A DNA stretch of 64,000 nucleotides from Eudorina sp. 2006-703-Eu-15. Lineage: Eukaryota; Chlorophyta; Chlorophyceae; Chlamydomonadales; Volvocaceae. How positions within the stretch are numbered: the stretch's first letter is position 1; the number at the start of each line of letters is the position of its first letter. Positions 23,751 through 35,356 of the stretch are shown here, piece by piece. The position numbers were made by a program, and so were the translations under genes. The notes under the pieces are model-generated. The model saw only the letters and a program-made list of their open reading frames with translations, searched no databases and was not told the DNA's origin. The DNA lies in assembly GCA_003117195.1 (NCBI GenBank), contig BDSI01000075.1:310001-374000 (forward strand), read 5' to 3'.

Positions 23751-26700
23751 ATGATGTTGAAGCCGCTGCCGCCGGCCGTGCAATCGCACCAGCCACAGCA
23801 AGGAGCGTTGGGCAGCCGAGGCACCTGGCCTGCGCCAAGCTGCAGAGGGCAACGACCATGCACACAGACGCGATCAAAAATTAACTTGGCGCTGCATGGA
23901 GGCCGCGCTGCTGTGGCCCGTGCTGAACCTGCAGTGCAGGCGTTTAAGCCGACGGAAACCCGGCCGTCAAGCCTGGCCACAGCGAACGGTGTGCCGCCGG
24001 AGCCCTCAATTAATTCTCCAGTGGCAGAAGGCGAGCTGATGCTACCAGAACCAGAAGAAGTCGTCCCCGAGTCTGGCGTCCTCAGCGATGAGGCGTTGCG
24101 CAACTTGGACGAATACCGGCGCGTGGAAGCGTACAGCGCAGCCGTTTCTAGCAGCAGCAGCGTCAGCGTGACCAATTCAAATGGCTTCGCGTACTCCCCG
24201 GCGCAGCGCAACCAGATACGCGAGTCGTGGGACACGCTCATGCGCTGGTCAAAGTTTTTTCGCACGCGCAAGCTCACCGGCAGCCCGCTGCAGATGGCGA
24301 AGAAGGTCGCCATCTTTGGCGGGGGATCCTTCGGCACAGCCATGGGGTGCGCCCTCGCGCGCCAAAAGCCCGACCTGGAGGTGGTGCTGCTGGTGCGCGA
24401 CCCCTACCTCTGTAAGGACATCAACACGCTGCACGAAAACACAAGATACTTGGCGGTGAGACACGGAAGAGGGGCTTTAGGGGACAAAACGGTGTCTGGC
24501 ATCACAGATCGGTGCGTCGGTATTACCAGAGACCAGCCAGACCCAGTACGGCCGACGACCCGAAGTGCAGTTCGCCCGGACACAGGGCTCGGGGGCACAT
24601 CGACCGTTCGCTATCTGGACCTCTGGGTGGGACGCAGGGGGTAAGGAGTTGTAGGAGGTAAGGGGTCGCTGGAGGTAAGGGGGGGTGTTTGAAGCGCGTG
24701 GTGGTCATGGCGGTTCCGGTGGTGGTGCCGTAGTCAGCGGTGACGATGCTGGCCGAAAGCTGATGTATGAGTGTTATGGGAAACCCGAGCCGCGAGAGAG
24801 GACGCTAGCGGATGTGGGTGCGTGCGTGTTCGACCCGCCTGCTTCCATTTGTCCCCGGGAGGACGGCGCTGCGTCGGCCCTCGGGGAACTGTGTGGCAAC
24901 AAGGCGGGCGGCCCCCTGCCCCTCCCTTCCGATCTCCTCCCCGCTCACCAACCCCCTCTCCCCCTTCTCAGGGCTTCAAGATGCCGCCCAACGTGCGCGC
25001 CACCACGCTCGCCTCGGAGGCCATCATCGGCGCGCAGTACGCCGTACACGCCGTACCCGTACAGTCCTCCCGCGCCTTCCTCCACGCCATCAAGGAGGTG
25101 CTTCCCGCCAACGTGCCCATCATCTGCGTCAGCAAGGGCCTGGAGGTGGGCTCGGGGCAGATGATGAGCGAGCTCATCCCCAGCGCGCTGGAGCGCAAGC
25201 AGCCCGCAGTGTTCCTGTCGGGGCCGTCCTTCGCGCGGGAGGTGATGCAGAACCGGCCCACGGGGGTGGTGGCGGCCTGCAAGGACGGCAAGCTGGCGCG
25301 GACGGTGCAGGGGCTGTTCGCCAGCCCCACCATGCGTGTTAACATGACGACGGATGTGGTGGGGGTGGAGATCTGCGGGGCGCTGAAGAACGTGCTGGCC
25401 ATCGCGGCGGGGATCGTGGAGGGGATGGACCTGGGGCACAACGCGCTGGCGGCGCTCGTGGCGCAGGGCTGCGCTGAGATCAGGTGAGGACGAGGGCTGG
25501 GCGCTTGCGAAGTGGTGGGTAGGAAGGGCGGCCCCACCTTGCCGGGACGAGGGCGGGGAGGGGGTGCAGGGTGGCGGAGGGGGGAAGTTCAAAGGCGGCG
25601 GGACCTCAAAAGCAAAGCGATGAGTTAGGGAGGAGGGACAGGTGCAGTGAGGGGCTGAGTCGGGCTAGGCTGGGCGAGGAGGGGTGACATGGAGGTGGAG
25701 GTGGAGGTGGCGGCCACCGAGTCGGCAGCGATGGGGCGATGAGAAGGGTTGGGCGGGCGGGTCGGATTCCGGTAACGCGGATATGATTGCCAAAGCGCGA
25801 GTACAGCACAAATGCACATGGCATGGGGACTGATCGTGGTGGATGGTGGTGGCGGTCAGGGATGTAGCTTCATCCGTGGCAAGGGCCCACTGCGACGGTG
25901 TGCGGGGCGGGGTTATCAGGTGCGGGCCGGATGGGGCCCCGGTGGTGGATGAGCGCTGCTCTGGACGGCGTGTGCCGAGGGCGTCATTGGAGGACTGAGC
26001 CGCGAGATAGGAGGAATTCAGCCGCGCGCGCGTGTGACGGCGCCCGCATCATCGCCTGCATCTGCGTGTGGATCGGGGCATGTCGCGCACTGAAGCCAGT
26101 AGTTCGCTACACCCTTCTCTTGGTTTTTATTTTCTTTGCAACCATCGTCTCCCCTCCTCTGCTCCCTCCGTGCAGGTGGCTGGCGGAGAAGATGGGCGCC
26201 AAGCCCACCACCATCTCGGGGCTGTCGGGTCTGGGGGATATCATGCTCACCTGCTACGGGGACCTCTCGCGCAACCGCTCCGTGGGCATACGGCTGGGGC
26301 GGGGGGAGAAGCTCGAGGATATCCTGGCGTCCAGCTCCCAGGTGGGGAGGGGCCGGTTGGGGGATCGGGTGGGTGGGTGGGCTAGAGGGGGAGAAAGGCA
26401 GGGGAGTTGGAGACGCGGAGTTGGTTGGACTGTGCACAGGAGATGCGGCGGGCTGGGGCCAGGGACGAAAACAGGTACGGTGAGGAAAGAGACGGGGTCG
26501 GAGTGGGAAGTTCCAGGGACAAGGGAAGGTGGGCGTTGCGTTGGGCGGGCTTGCAGCGGCGCCGCTGCCGCTGCGGTCAGTAGAAGGCCGCTCCCTCGCG
26601 GCCTTGCCACCGCTGTACAGAGCCCACGAGCCAAGTTGGTCAGCGCTCAGCGGGGGTTCACCGGCGGGGGGTGATGAGGAAGTACACGTGGTGTCCCTTC

Positions 26701-27565
26701 GCGGCGGCCGTGGGCTGAGCGACCCGCTGCTGGTGCTGGTGCGGGTACGGGTGCGGGTGCGGGTATACCACTCCCTAATTCCTTCCCCACTTTGCGGCTG
26801 CTGTGCTTGGGATGCTGGTCTTTGGCCATGGCACCCGGCCGCACTTGTGATACCGGATTGTGAACATCTTGTTGTGTTGCAGCCAGACGCCTGGGCGATG
26901 AGAGGGAGGGACGAGGGAGGGGGGAACAAGAGGGGGAGAGGTAGGGAGCAAGCCAAGAAGGAAATCACGGGAATGGGGATGGGTGTCTGAGGAGCGGGGC
27001 AGCTCGACAGAGGACCATTCTCGGCGTCCCGGGCACACGGCGCCGAATGTGCTGGCTGCTGGTTAGGGCGTTGCCGCAGTCGCATTCGCGTTCGGGGCCC
27101 CGGATGGGCACACGGCGGCGCATTTGTGGACCATGGCATGGGCGAGATGACGGATTTCGCTGACGCTGTCGTTCCCAGCTCGACGGCGCGCCGCCCCCAA
27201 TTCACCCTCCGCGCCGCCCCTCGCGTTCCCGCCTGCACACCTCGCACCGGACGGACGCTGCGGGCCATCCGCGCTGGCTCTCCAGTGCCTGCTTGCTTTG
27301 GCTGCTCATCACTTGAGTCAACTCCTACTGTACCATCGCATCACGCACCCTGCACTGGCCACCTCACATCTCACACGACGGTGTCTCTCACCCCGCGCAG
27401 GTCGCCGAGGGCGTGGCCACCGCGGGTGTGGTGGTGGGCCTGGCCCGCAAGTACCGGGTCTCCCTGCCCGTGCTGACGGCGGTGGCTCAGGTGCTGGACA
27501 ACAACCTCACCGCCCGGGAGGCCGTGTTCCACATTATGGACCTGCCGCAGATAGAGGAGGCATGA
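23751..27565 (+). CDS. plastid NAD-dependent glycerol-3-phosphate dehydrogenase (SFD1/GLY1 type)
   Basis: It reduces dihydroxyacetone phosphate to glycerol-3-phosphate, the backbone for plastid glycerolipids. Exons 23751-24455, 24972-25483, 26176-26341 and 27401-27565 join in phase to 514 residues. Residues 1 to about 65 look like a transit peptide ([20 protein letters not shown]). A conserved helix ([20 protein letters not shown]) precedes the Rossmann motif [16 protein letters not shown]. Then come [40 protein letters not shown], the catalytic-Lys region [36 protein letters not shown] and the end MDLPQIEEA. The pre-Rossmann helix and the ending are those of the land-plant SFD1/GLY1 enzyme. 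There is no N-terminal phosphoserine-phosphatase-like domain, unlike the bifunctional glycerol-forming GPDs known in Chlamydomonas. ATG 23751 is followed directly by a second ATG. Confidence 0.95.
26728..26765 (+). repeat. GGTGCG microsatellite in dehydrogenase intron 3
   Basis: Imperfect run of GGTGCGGGTACGG-type units in the last intron of the dehydrogenase gene. A similar GTGCGG run follows the exon-6 donor of the auxilin gene at 17449-17475. Confidence 0.6.
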
Positions 27566-27713
27566 GGGAGGAAGGGAGGGAGGGGGTTTGAGCGGGGCGA
27601 ACATCCGCCTGGCCCGGCCTAACCCGGCCGCAGGAGCGTGGATAGCAGCGCCAAGGGCCCATCTGGAGGAGGGGCTGCTGCACCGATGTGATCGCAATAC
27701 GGGAGTCATCTCG

Positions 27714-27739
27714 CCTCACCTCACATCACCTCACATCAC
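27714..27739. repeat. short CTCACATCAC tandem repeat
   Basis: About two and a half units of CTCACATCAC downstream of the dehydrogenase stop. Confidence 0.5.
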
Positions 27740-29206
27740 CGCGGGGAAGGCGCCCACCCCACCAGGCCTTTGGGTCGCCTCAAGCCTCACCTGAGGGGCC
27801 GCTCTGTGGGGGTCTGGGCCGCCGCCTCGCGGAACTGGTACATCTGACTTGGCCTGACTGGGGGTTGATGGGAGCGGGAGCACCCTGGCGCCGGGGGCCA
27901 ATCAACCGGTTGGGCATCGGACTGACGGGTCCGGAAGGACGATCGAGGAGGGAAAGGGGCGTGCATTGCAGCCGGGCCTGAAAAACGGGCCCTCGTACGT
28001 AACGGTGACCAGTTTTATATCCCCATTAGAAGTGACGCTGCGTTTGGTGCGTCGGAGGCAGGGCAAAGGGTTTGACCCTCGATCGAGAGGTTGCCGCGGC
28101 AGGCGGGTGCGGCCGGTGAGACGGTCGGGAGCCTCAGCTTCTTCACGCTGAACAGCCCGAGCCCGGAAGGGGCTCCGTGACCGGCCGGGAGGCTCAAGGA
28201 CGGCGGTCGGCCCAGGCCGTAGCCCGGCGACATTAATGGGGGCCCGGGCCGGGCCGCGGCAGAAAGCTTGCATCAGTTGCAAGTGTGAAGGGCCGTTGCT
28301 CGGTACGACTAGTACGGTATTCGCTGTGGATGGTATTTATCTGGCGGCATGGCGGAGGCGGGGATGTGGTGGAGTCCTGCGAGCGAGGCAACCCCCACCA
28401 GGAGCATGGCACCCCTGTCTCTCAGCGACCTGTCAGGTTGGGTCGCGGACCCTAGGGGCGGTTCTCATTGCGTTGGGGTTGGAGTGGGGTGAGGTGGGGT
28501 GGGGTGGGAGAAACGGCTGTGCGCCCGTGGTAGGCGGCATACATCGCCCTCCCGCTGATCGGGGTGCAGCAGCATTGCCACCCTCTATCTATACGCTGTT
28601 GCGAGGCGTGTGTGGGCCCCATTCGGATCCACAACCCGGGACAGCGATCGAACCTCCCTGGTCTGTCGGGTGGCATCCAGGTGAGCTGCGCCATGCGCCA
28701 TGCTGTGTGGCGGGACGTCGCTGCTGCGGGTTGCGGCGCGTGTGAGAGGAGCGAGGGGATGAGGGGAGGAGCGTAACCCCGGATTGGACGAGCGCACTGA
28801 GATAGAGAGGGAGAGTCGGGCTTAACGCATGACGGTTATTGGCACTTCGCTGTTCGTTACCCTGGGCATAGCCGGCATGGCTGGGGCCCGCCCACAGCCG
28901 CCGATCCCGAGGGAAAGGTCATGGGTTGGCGCAGTGAATCCTGGCAGCCCTGGACAGCGCAGTGTCAACTGCACGATGCGGCCAGGCCAGCCGCATTGCA
29001 TCGAGCGGGTTGTTGGCTGCTGCCGCGTGGGCTGTCAAGTTCTGGCATGGCCTGGCGGCGAGCGGACGTACCGTTGGTGTGCTTGAATGACACCGGTCGT
29101 GTCCAGTGACGGAGAGTACCAGGTGACACTGTGGCTTGATGGGGCGACCCTTCCCCCGCGCTACATTGACCGTCCGTACGTCCATTCATCTAGCTAGTCC
29201 ATCTGT

Positions 29207-29590
29207 AAGACCTAAAGGAGAATCCCGCCCGCGGATGCTCAGGCATCGGGCTTACACACTCCCTCCTTACGACAATCCGTTCTCAGTGCACCCATTGGGA
29301 GTTTGGGACACCCTACCGTTACCGGTTTTACCAGATTAGCACGGGTTCGCACCGTCCTTGATCCACCACATAAGTGCCGAAGATTGCTGCACCAGGGATC
29401 GAACCACCAATCGTAATCCGCCACAGCACTGTTCTCGATATCCAATGTAAGACCTAAAGGCTAATCCCACGGATGCTCAGGTACGTACCGGGCTTACACC
29501 ATCGATCCCATCAGTGCTGAAGAGGGTGCGCTCGCCATCATTCCCACCCACCGTCAATCCGGAGTTCCGAACAAGGATTCGGTGGTGTGG
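29207..29590. repeat. diverged direct repeat, unit about 240 bp
   Basis: The word TGTAAGACCTAAAGG, followed by AATCCC, GGATGCTCAGG and CGGGCTTACAC, occurs at about 29207-29256 and again at 29447-29500. The second unit is truncated or more diverged. On the minus strand the first unit contains GGTTCGATCCCTGG (29391-29404), which fits a Pol III B box. A second GGTTCGCACC-type word lies at 29344 on the plus strand. This suggests a tRNA-derived SINE or a decayed tandem insertion; no complete tRNA fold was found. Confidence 0.45.
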
Positions 29591-30478
29591 GGGGTGGGCG
29601 GGGGTGCCGAGCCAAACATGCCGGCCCTGTACCTTTTCGCCTAGGACGCATTACTCCTCGGTACATATTTGTATCATCCCGGAACAGACAGCTTGCTTGT
29701 AGTTCAGGGGGTAGGGTGCGTCTGGAGGGGGGGCACGCTGAAGCCCTCCCCCCCACAACGGCAACCAGACAAGGGGTCGGAACCGATGAAAGCATGAAGC
29801 GCCTGGACCCTATTATGTATCGGTACATTTGTACACACGAACAAGGCAGCCTGGTTTTCATCCATCTCAGGGAAATCGTTTCCGAGGGTCGCCAGCTTCT
29901 CATGACGCCCCCGGTAGTGGCGCGCGGCGGTAATGGCGACGACCAGGCGTCGCGACTTGCACAGCACGGCACGCACAGCACGAAACTGGTAGGTCGAACT
30001 ACACAATCAGTAAATCTGAGATAATGAATAACATTACAATGCTAAAGGCCTATGAGGTATGTCTCAAGCAAGCCTGAAGCTACAAATTGCACGATCTGCC
30101 GTACTCGGTACGCGAGGTGGAAGGGTGAGTCTGCACAATGCATGAAGGCTCACCGGGGTAGCGCAGGTGCCATCGCTGACATAACGCGGTCCAGGTCCGA
30201 GTCCTGACTACACCCATTACTATGATGTTCTGACATTTAGCTTGGTGCAACGCACGGTCCATAGCTTCCGCTTGCGTGTCAGGAGCCCTAAGGCAAACCT
30301 GTAACGAACACAGTGCGGTGGTGGCCCCGTGTGCGGCGCGCGATCGAGTAGAAGCCCTGGCGGCAGACGCTCGTGCGGCCGCTGTTCGACCACGAATGGC
30401 GCATATGCTGATCCGCTGCAGGCTGGGCAGCGGAGTCCGCTTCCGCCGCCCCGCGACTGGGTTACGGCATCTGCCCCA

Positions 30479-30565
30479 ATGGCGCAAGCCGAGCAGCTGG
30501 CCAGCCCCGCCAACAATCTGATGAGTTCCTTGCTTGAAAACTTGCCACGGGTTGTGGCTGGATGA
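30479..30565 (+). CDS. small open frame, possible exon
   Basis: The frame MAQAEQLASPANNLMSSLLE...VAG-stop has clean amphipathic composition. It is followed at 30623-30681 by another frame reading TELVYLFGVIIICALGTAV-stop, which looks like a membrane helix. I found no donor/acceptor pair joining the two in phase. They may be exons of one small gene, or chance. Expression is unknown. Confidence 0.2.
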   Translation: MAQAEQLASPANNLMSSLLENLPRVVAG

Positions 30566-31206
30566 GGTAGTCAGGCTTTTACCCCCCTAATGTGGGCGAA
30601 GTAACCACGCATCAATCTGCACAGCACGGAACTCGTATACCTGTTCGGCGTGATCATCATCTGCGCACTGGGCACCGCCGTGTGAAGTAAGTCGTTACAC
30701 GAGATAGCTGCACACGGAAACCGCCGTCCGGCTGCTGCTGCTGGCCGGTCATCCTCGGACCATCCGAGGGGCTCCGACACGGTCCGAAAGCGATGCGGGG
30801 TCCCGGACGCACACGGGGGGCCGGCCCCACACCCGAAATTCGCCAGGTCCCCTCCGCCCACCAGGTCATGGTTGCCCCGTATATTCGGACGCATAAAGGT
30901 GTGGCAGCGCGCGATGAGCCCACATCAGATTGCGGGAAGGGCCGCAGCACGCGATCCCGCAGCAGAAGTGAGTCTGAACTGACTCGCCCAGAGATTTACT
31001 GTGCCGCCGTCAGCTGTCCTTCGAACATAACACAACAGCCACTGCCTGGACAGTCACAAACGCCAATATGCACCTTCACACCCCACGCACCCTAGACGTA
31101 CACCTTCGACGCACGCAAGATAAGCCGTTACGCGTGCCCCTTAGCAGGAGAGGATCCCACCGCGCCACTGCCACCGCGCCACTACCACTGCCCCGCGAGT
31201 GGCACG

Positions 31207-31611
31207 TCAGTGGGCTGCTGCTGGCTTGCTGGACCCGCCGGAGAGCTGCCGTTGCCGCTCCCGCTCAACCACCTGCCGCCGGGTCCGCTGCGACATAACA
31301 TGAGGGGGAACGGGATGTAAGGAAGGAGCTGAATTCGTGCGCTACAAAGGACAGCGGCTTTACGCGCACCTCCTTCTCTCGATGAAGGCACTCGTTGTAA
31401 TCCTCCAGCCACTCCATGCACTCCTCCCGCCGAAGCTGAATCATCGGCGCCTTACTTTCGTCCATGCACTGCAATACAAGCGCGGAAACGGTTTGAAAAG
31501 CGCTGCGGCGAATGGCGTGACCTGCCACCCTCGCCTGCCCCACACCTTCAAGTAGTCCATGTACCAGTCATAGCAACGAGCAGTGCCAGTAGAAAGACCC
31601 AAGCCAGCCAT
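31207..31611 (-). CDS. mitochondrial complex I NDUFS5-like subunit (twin CX9C)
   Basis: Small accessory subunit of NADH:ubiquinone oxidoreductase facing the intermembrane space. Three exons, all phase 0: 31611-31546 (MAGLGLSTGTARCYDWYMDY, then LK), 31468-31370 (CMDESKAPMIQLRREECMEW...) and 31287-31207 (RTRRQVVERERQRQL ... AAAH-stop); 81 residues. Four cysteines form two CX9C pairs: C-YDWYMDYLK-C, split by intron 1 just before the second Cys, and C-MEWLEDYNE-C. This is the coiled-coil-helix-coiled-coil-helix signature oxidised by the Mia40 pathway. The surroundings (RCYDWYMDY and ECLHREKE) match the plant NDUFS5 pattern closely. The basic C-terminal helix is also usual. The start codon is well placed and no presequence is expected. 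It is divergent from the gene at 31901. Confidence 0.9.
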
Positions 31612-31900
31612 CGCAGCAAGCGATCTTTAGTAGCCCCGAAAGGGGTGTTTCTTCACACCGCAGGCTATATCCCGGCCCCTAACTGCAAAACCACTACACG
31701 ATATGAGCTCTATATCCTTCAGAACAGTGCGCGACGGGGGCAAACACCGAAATGGTTATCCGTACTGTGTGTATACGGCAATTGTTATGTTGTCTCTGTT
31801 GGCTCTACCCTCGTTCTCATTCACACTTGCCTGGAAGATATCATGGCTGCATCATGTTAATGAGAATATACTGTTACAGTAAACTTGTACCGCCGAGAAA
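31612..31900. promoter_or_regulatory. 289-bp bidirectional promoter region
   Basis: It separates two divergent start codons (31611 minus, 31901 plus), so both 5' untranslated regions and promoters must fit here. The DNA is AT-rich compared with both genes. Confidence 0.6.
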
Positions 31901-32997
31901 ATGTCGAGCATTACCCCGCCCCAGCCAACAGAGGATTATAAGCGACTGCAACTCATCGAGCAAGTAAGTGGAAAAAGCGGAAGGAGAACATTGAGGCAAA
32001 GGTGTCCTGCGATTTCGTGTCCGGTCGTGCAGACCCATTGGGCGCTCCAAACCTCGCCACCTCGTCCTCCCGCAGAAAGTAATATCATGTGTACAGATTG
32101 CGGCTCAAGTCACGGAGCACTTCTCCCGCGTTGGGCGGACGGCGGAGTTGGCGGGGCCTGTGCAGCAGCTGTGCGCAAAATTCATGAACACGATTGCGGT
32201 GCGTGGCAACATGCTTTGCACCCATACGTCCTCACCCCCAACCCCACCTGTCCATCAACCCAAACGCACTAACGGCCCTTTTCGCACCGTTTAAACCCCT
32301 TGAATCCCGGTTGTCATCTTTCCGGGTAGCATCTGTCGCGATCAAGCAACCCACGCCAGCACCCACGCCAGCAGCAACCCCACCACCATTCCCAAGCGGT
32401 CATCATCACAATTACGGATTCGCACCGTCAGCGCCTCTTCCGTTGACCGCGACGTTTGCGCCTCGTTTCTTTTCCACCTCGCTCCATCACTGCACCTTGT
32501 CATCGTCGTCATCCCCTTCTGGTTGCCCTCCCCAGGAAGCCCTCCAGCTGGTCAAGGAGGGCGCTGAGGCCAGCTCCGGCGACCACCGACTGCAGCTGCA
32601 CGCCTACCACAGCCTGGCCCGGGCGCATATTAATACGGAGAAGCTGCAGGTGCTCAAAATGCACCTGGACGCAATGCAGGCGGAGCTCGGGGCGGCGGTC
32701 GCGGCCGCGGGGTCGGGGCCGGACGGCGCGGACACGGCGGGGCCAGGGCCGGGGGCTGCAGGGGCAGCGGCTGCGGGCGGCAGGGGAACCCCGGACGCGG
32801 TTGGCGCGGCAGGAACGGCAGGGACGGCAAGCGGGGGCCCGGGGCTGGGCGGGGCGCCGGGACAGGGCCAGGCACAGGGAGTGGTGTGTGGGGGCGGCGG
32901 GGACGTCGGGGGCAGCGGGGAGGGGGGGCAAGGTCGAGGCGGGGGACCGGGGGCGGTATCCCCGGGGGGCGGGGGAGAAGACCCGATGATGGAGTAG
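31901..32997 (+). CDS. unrecognised 208-residue protein, helical head and Gly-rich tail
   Basis: Three exons, all phase 0: 31901-31963, 32097-32198 and 32536-32997. The N-terminal half is helical and charged: MSSITPPQPTEDYKRLQLIE, then IAAQVTEHFSRVGRTAELAG, CAKFMNTIAEALQLVKEGAE and HAYHSLARAHINTEKLQVLK, with heptad-like spacing up to about residue 107. The remaining 100 residues are almost pure Gly/Ala/Pro with an acidic end (EDPMME). A small subunit of a helical complex is plausible, but no family was recognised. It is divergent from the complex I gene. Confidence 0.75.
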
Positions 32998-33152
32998 GGC
33001 AGCGATGGCAGGGCGCTGAGCGGGGGAGGTGGATCTGATTGAATCTGGTGGTCGATAACACTGCTGTACATTCATGTCGTGGCGTCAGGGTTGGTGGCGT
33101 TGAAGTAGGGGATTGACTCGGCGATGCAGAGCATGGCGGGTGGACATCCGGT

Positions 33153-33157
33153 TGTAA
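33153..33157 (+). terminator. candidate poly(A) signal TGTAA
   Basis: TGTAA 156 bases past the stop codon at 32997, a good distance for a volvocine 3' end. Confidence 0.5.
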
Positions 33158-33216
33158 AACCTCCAGGGTCCAGGCGGACGGACAGAATGACGGACTGACA
33201 GGCAGACGGGCACCCA

Positions 33217-33314
33217 TGCGTGGACTGCAGCTGGCTGTGTGTTATTTAAGCAGGCAGAACAGGAGTGCGTGACATGCGAGGGGCTGAGTGCGTGGACTGC
33301 AGCTGGCTGTGTGT
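33217..33314 (+). repeat. 26-bp direct repeat pair
   Basis: The 26-bp word beginning TGCGTGGACTGCAGCTGGCT occurs exactly at 33217-33242 and at 33289-33314, 46 bases apart, downstream of the 208-residue protein gene. Confidence 0.7.
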
Positions 33315-35294
33315 GTATGTCGCGTTTTACGTTGTGGGTTAGGCCCTTGACGGTGTCAGTGGGAGTGGGGAGCCAGCCGATGCGGGGGGGGTTAGCAGCC
33401 TAAGAGGGGGAGGATGCCATTCAGCGGTGGCGAGCCCGGAGTGGCAATGGTGGCAACGGGCAGTCCCCGTCGCGGAGCCCCGGCGGGCGAAGTGTCGCGC
33501 AACGTATCTCCGGCCGGTGCGGCGAACAGCGATGGGCGGTGCTGCCGCACCATGCATAGCCACGCCAACGACGTGCTTCATGTTGCTCTGTTCACCAAAT
33601 CAAGTTCTGATCGCAGCGGCGGATGGCCAATGGCAAGGCTAGGCCATGCGGTATTCATCCGCTGACTGACCGCCAGCCGGCATGGATGGTGGGGGCGCCG
33701 GCTGCCGGGCTGGAGCTGGGGCCGGGGGGTAGTAACGGTTGCAGTGGGCTCCAGGGGCGGTAGTGCTGGACCAATTGCAAGGGGTTGGAGATTTGGAGTA
33801 GTCAGCTGGCGTGGAAGCGGATGCAGCCAGGACTGAATGCGTGACCAGCGTTTCAGGTGCGTCAACTGGCTAGGGGGGAGATGTCATCAGGGGGTACGGT
33901 AAACAGAATTCCAACAGAAGTCATTCGACAGAATTCGGATGATTCTTGGACCACGTTATACGGTACCGTACATGATGGCCGAGGTCCCGGCGGTACAAGA
34001 TCCTCATCGGGTCAGCCACCCGGGTCCGGGGCGCTCCACTACAGCAGGCCTCAGACCTGGAGCCCATCCAATATACATATGGTACGTCCTGGGTTTGTCA
34101 CCCTTTCGACATCGTACCACCGCCGTACATGCCGCACACATGTCAACAAACAAACATGCAGCAAAACGTATCGTCAATGTATGTTATTGTTCATGTTCGA
34201 TCTGCCAGTGAAACATTGTCATAGGTATTATATCTCCACGCATATATCGATACGGACAGCAGACGGTGTTCGGAAAGCCACCGCAATCCGAGGATCAGGC
34301 GAGGATCTGACGTCGCACTGTGCCACGTAAGCCAGACATCCCCAGGCGTACAAGTTCCTCTACAATGCTGCAAAAATCACAAAACCGCCAAGAGAAACCA
34401 ACTTCGCCCCCCAGGACCTCCCTGGACGCAAAACCCTCTTGTCTCCCACTCCCCGGTACGCACCAGCAGGCGAGCTGCGCCGCCTCCTGAGCCAAGTTCC
34501 GGCAGAGCCATGTCCAGTAACTCATCTACCATGCAGCGCAGGATGCATTTGGATACACGGCACCGCACCCGGCGGAGCCACCAGTACGGGGCAGCCGTAT
34601 GCAGGCGCTGCTGTACCCCGTACGGTGAAAGCCTCATGATAATAAGAATTGATAATAATAACGACTGTTGCGAATGGGCTGACTGGCCGGCTGACTGATT
34701 AACTCGCTGCGTCGCTGGCGGGTTTGACGGATGGGAAACCATGTCAGTGTTTTGCCGAACGAGGTGCATCCTGGCATAGCCCCAACCGGAACCCAAACCT
34801 CCCGATATGGACATGCACTGTACCTCCGCCTCCCCTTCCCCTCACACCTACGCTCCTCCCCTACCTCCTATTTCTCTTCCTCCTCCTGCGCCTCCTCCCC
34901 CCTCGGCTCCACTAACCTGCGTGCTGTCTAAGAAGTCCCTTGGAAACCCCAGACAGTCCCAAAGCCCGGGTTAGGCGGCGAGGCGCGCCCCGACAACCCC
35001 GCACCGACGGCACCGTGTCAATCATAGCCCGAGCCCGTCTCAACCTGACCAAGGAAAGCATTACCTGTTCGAGTGGGATCTTCTGTTCATGCTGTACGGC
35101 ACAGTCGGCACTTCCGTACTTTCCTCCTCCCGGCGCGCCGTCGTCAAATCGTCCGCGTCGCTCACTGTACTTCAAACCCTAGAACGACCCCAACCCCTCA
35201 TCCCACCCCATCCCATCCGCGCGCCACACGCGGCGCCATCCCAGATCCCACCCGGGGATTCCCCCTGGGTGGTGCGCCTGGTGGCCTGCACGGT

Positions 35295-35299
35295 TTACA
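35295..35299 (-). terminator. candidate poly(A) signal (TGTAA on minus strand)
   Basis: TTACA on the plus strand, 58 bases past the minus-strand stop at 35357. Confidence 0.5.
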
Positions 35300-35356
35300 C
35301 ACCCCACCAAACCCCACCAACCTTGACCACGGCCCTGCTCGTTTTCCCACGCCGCC

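Larger units (their letters stand above)
27566..31206. other. long spacer between dehydrogenase and NDUFS5-like genes
   Basis: This 3.6-kb stretch has no complete gene I can support. It contains a CTCACAT/CAC tandem run at 27714-27739, a diverged direct repeat at 29207-29590 and a short attractive open frame at 30479-30565, each listed separately. The 3' untranslated parts of both flanking genes also lie here. Confidence 0.4.
32998..35294. other. spacer between convergent genes
   Basis: It holds the 3' region of the gene ending at 32997 and the end of the minus-strand gene at 35357. Apart from the listed direct repeat and poly(A) signal, no transcribed feature is supported; AT-rich islands lie near 34090-34280 and 34630-34700. 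Confidence 0.4.
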
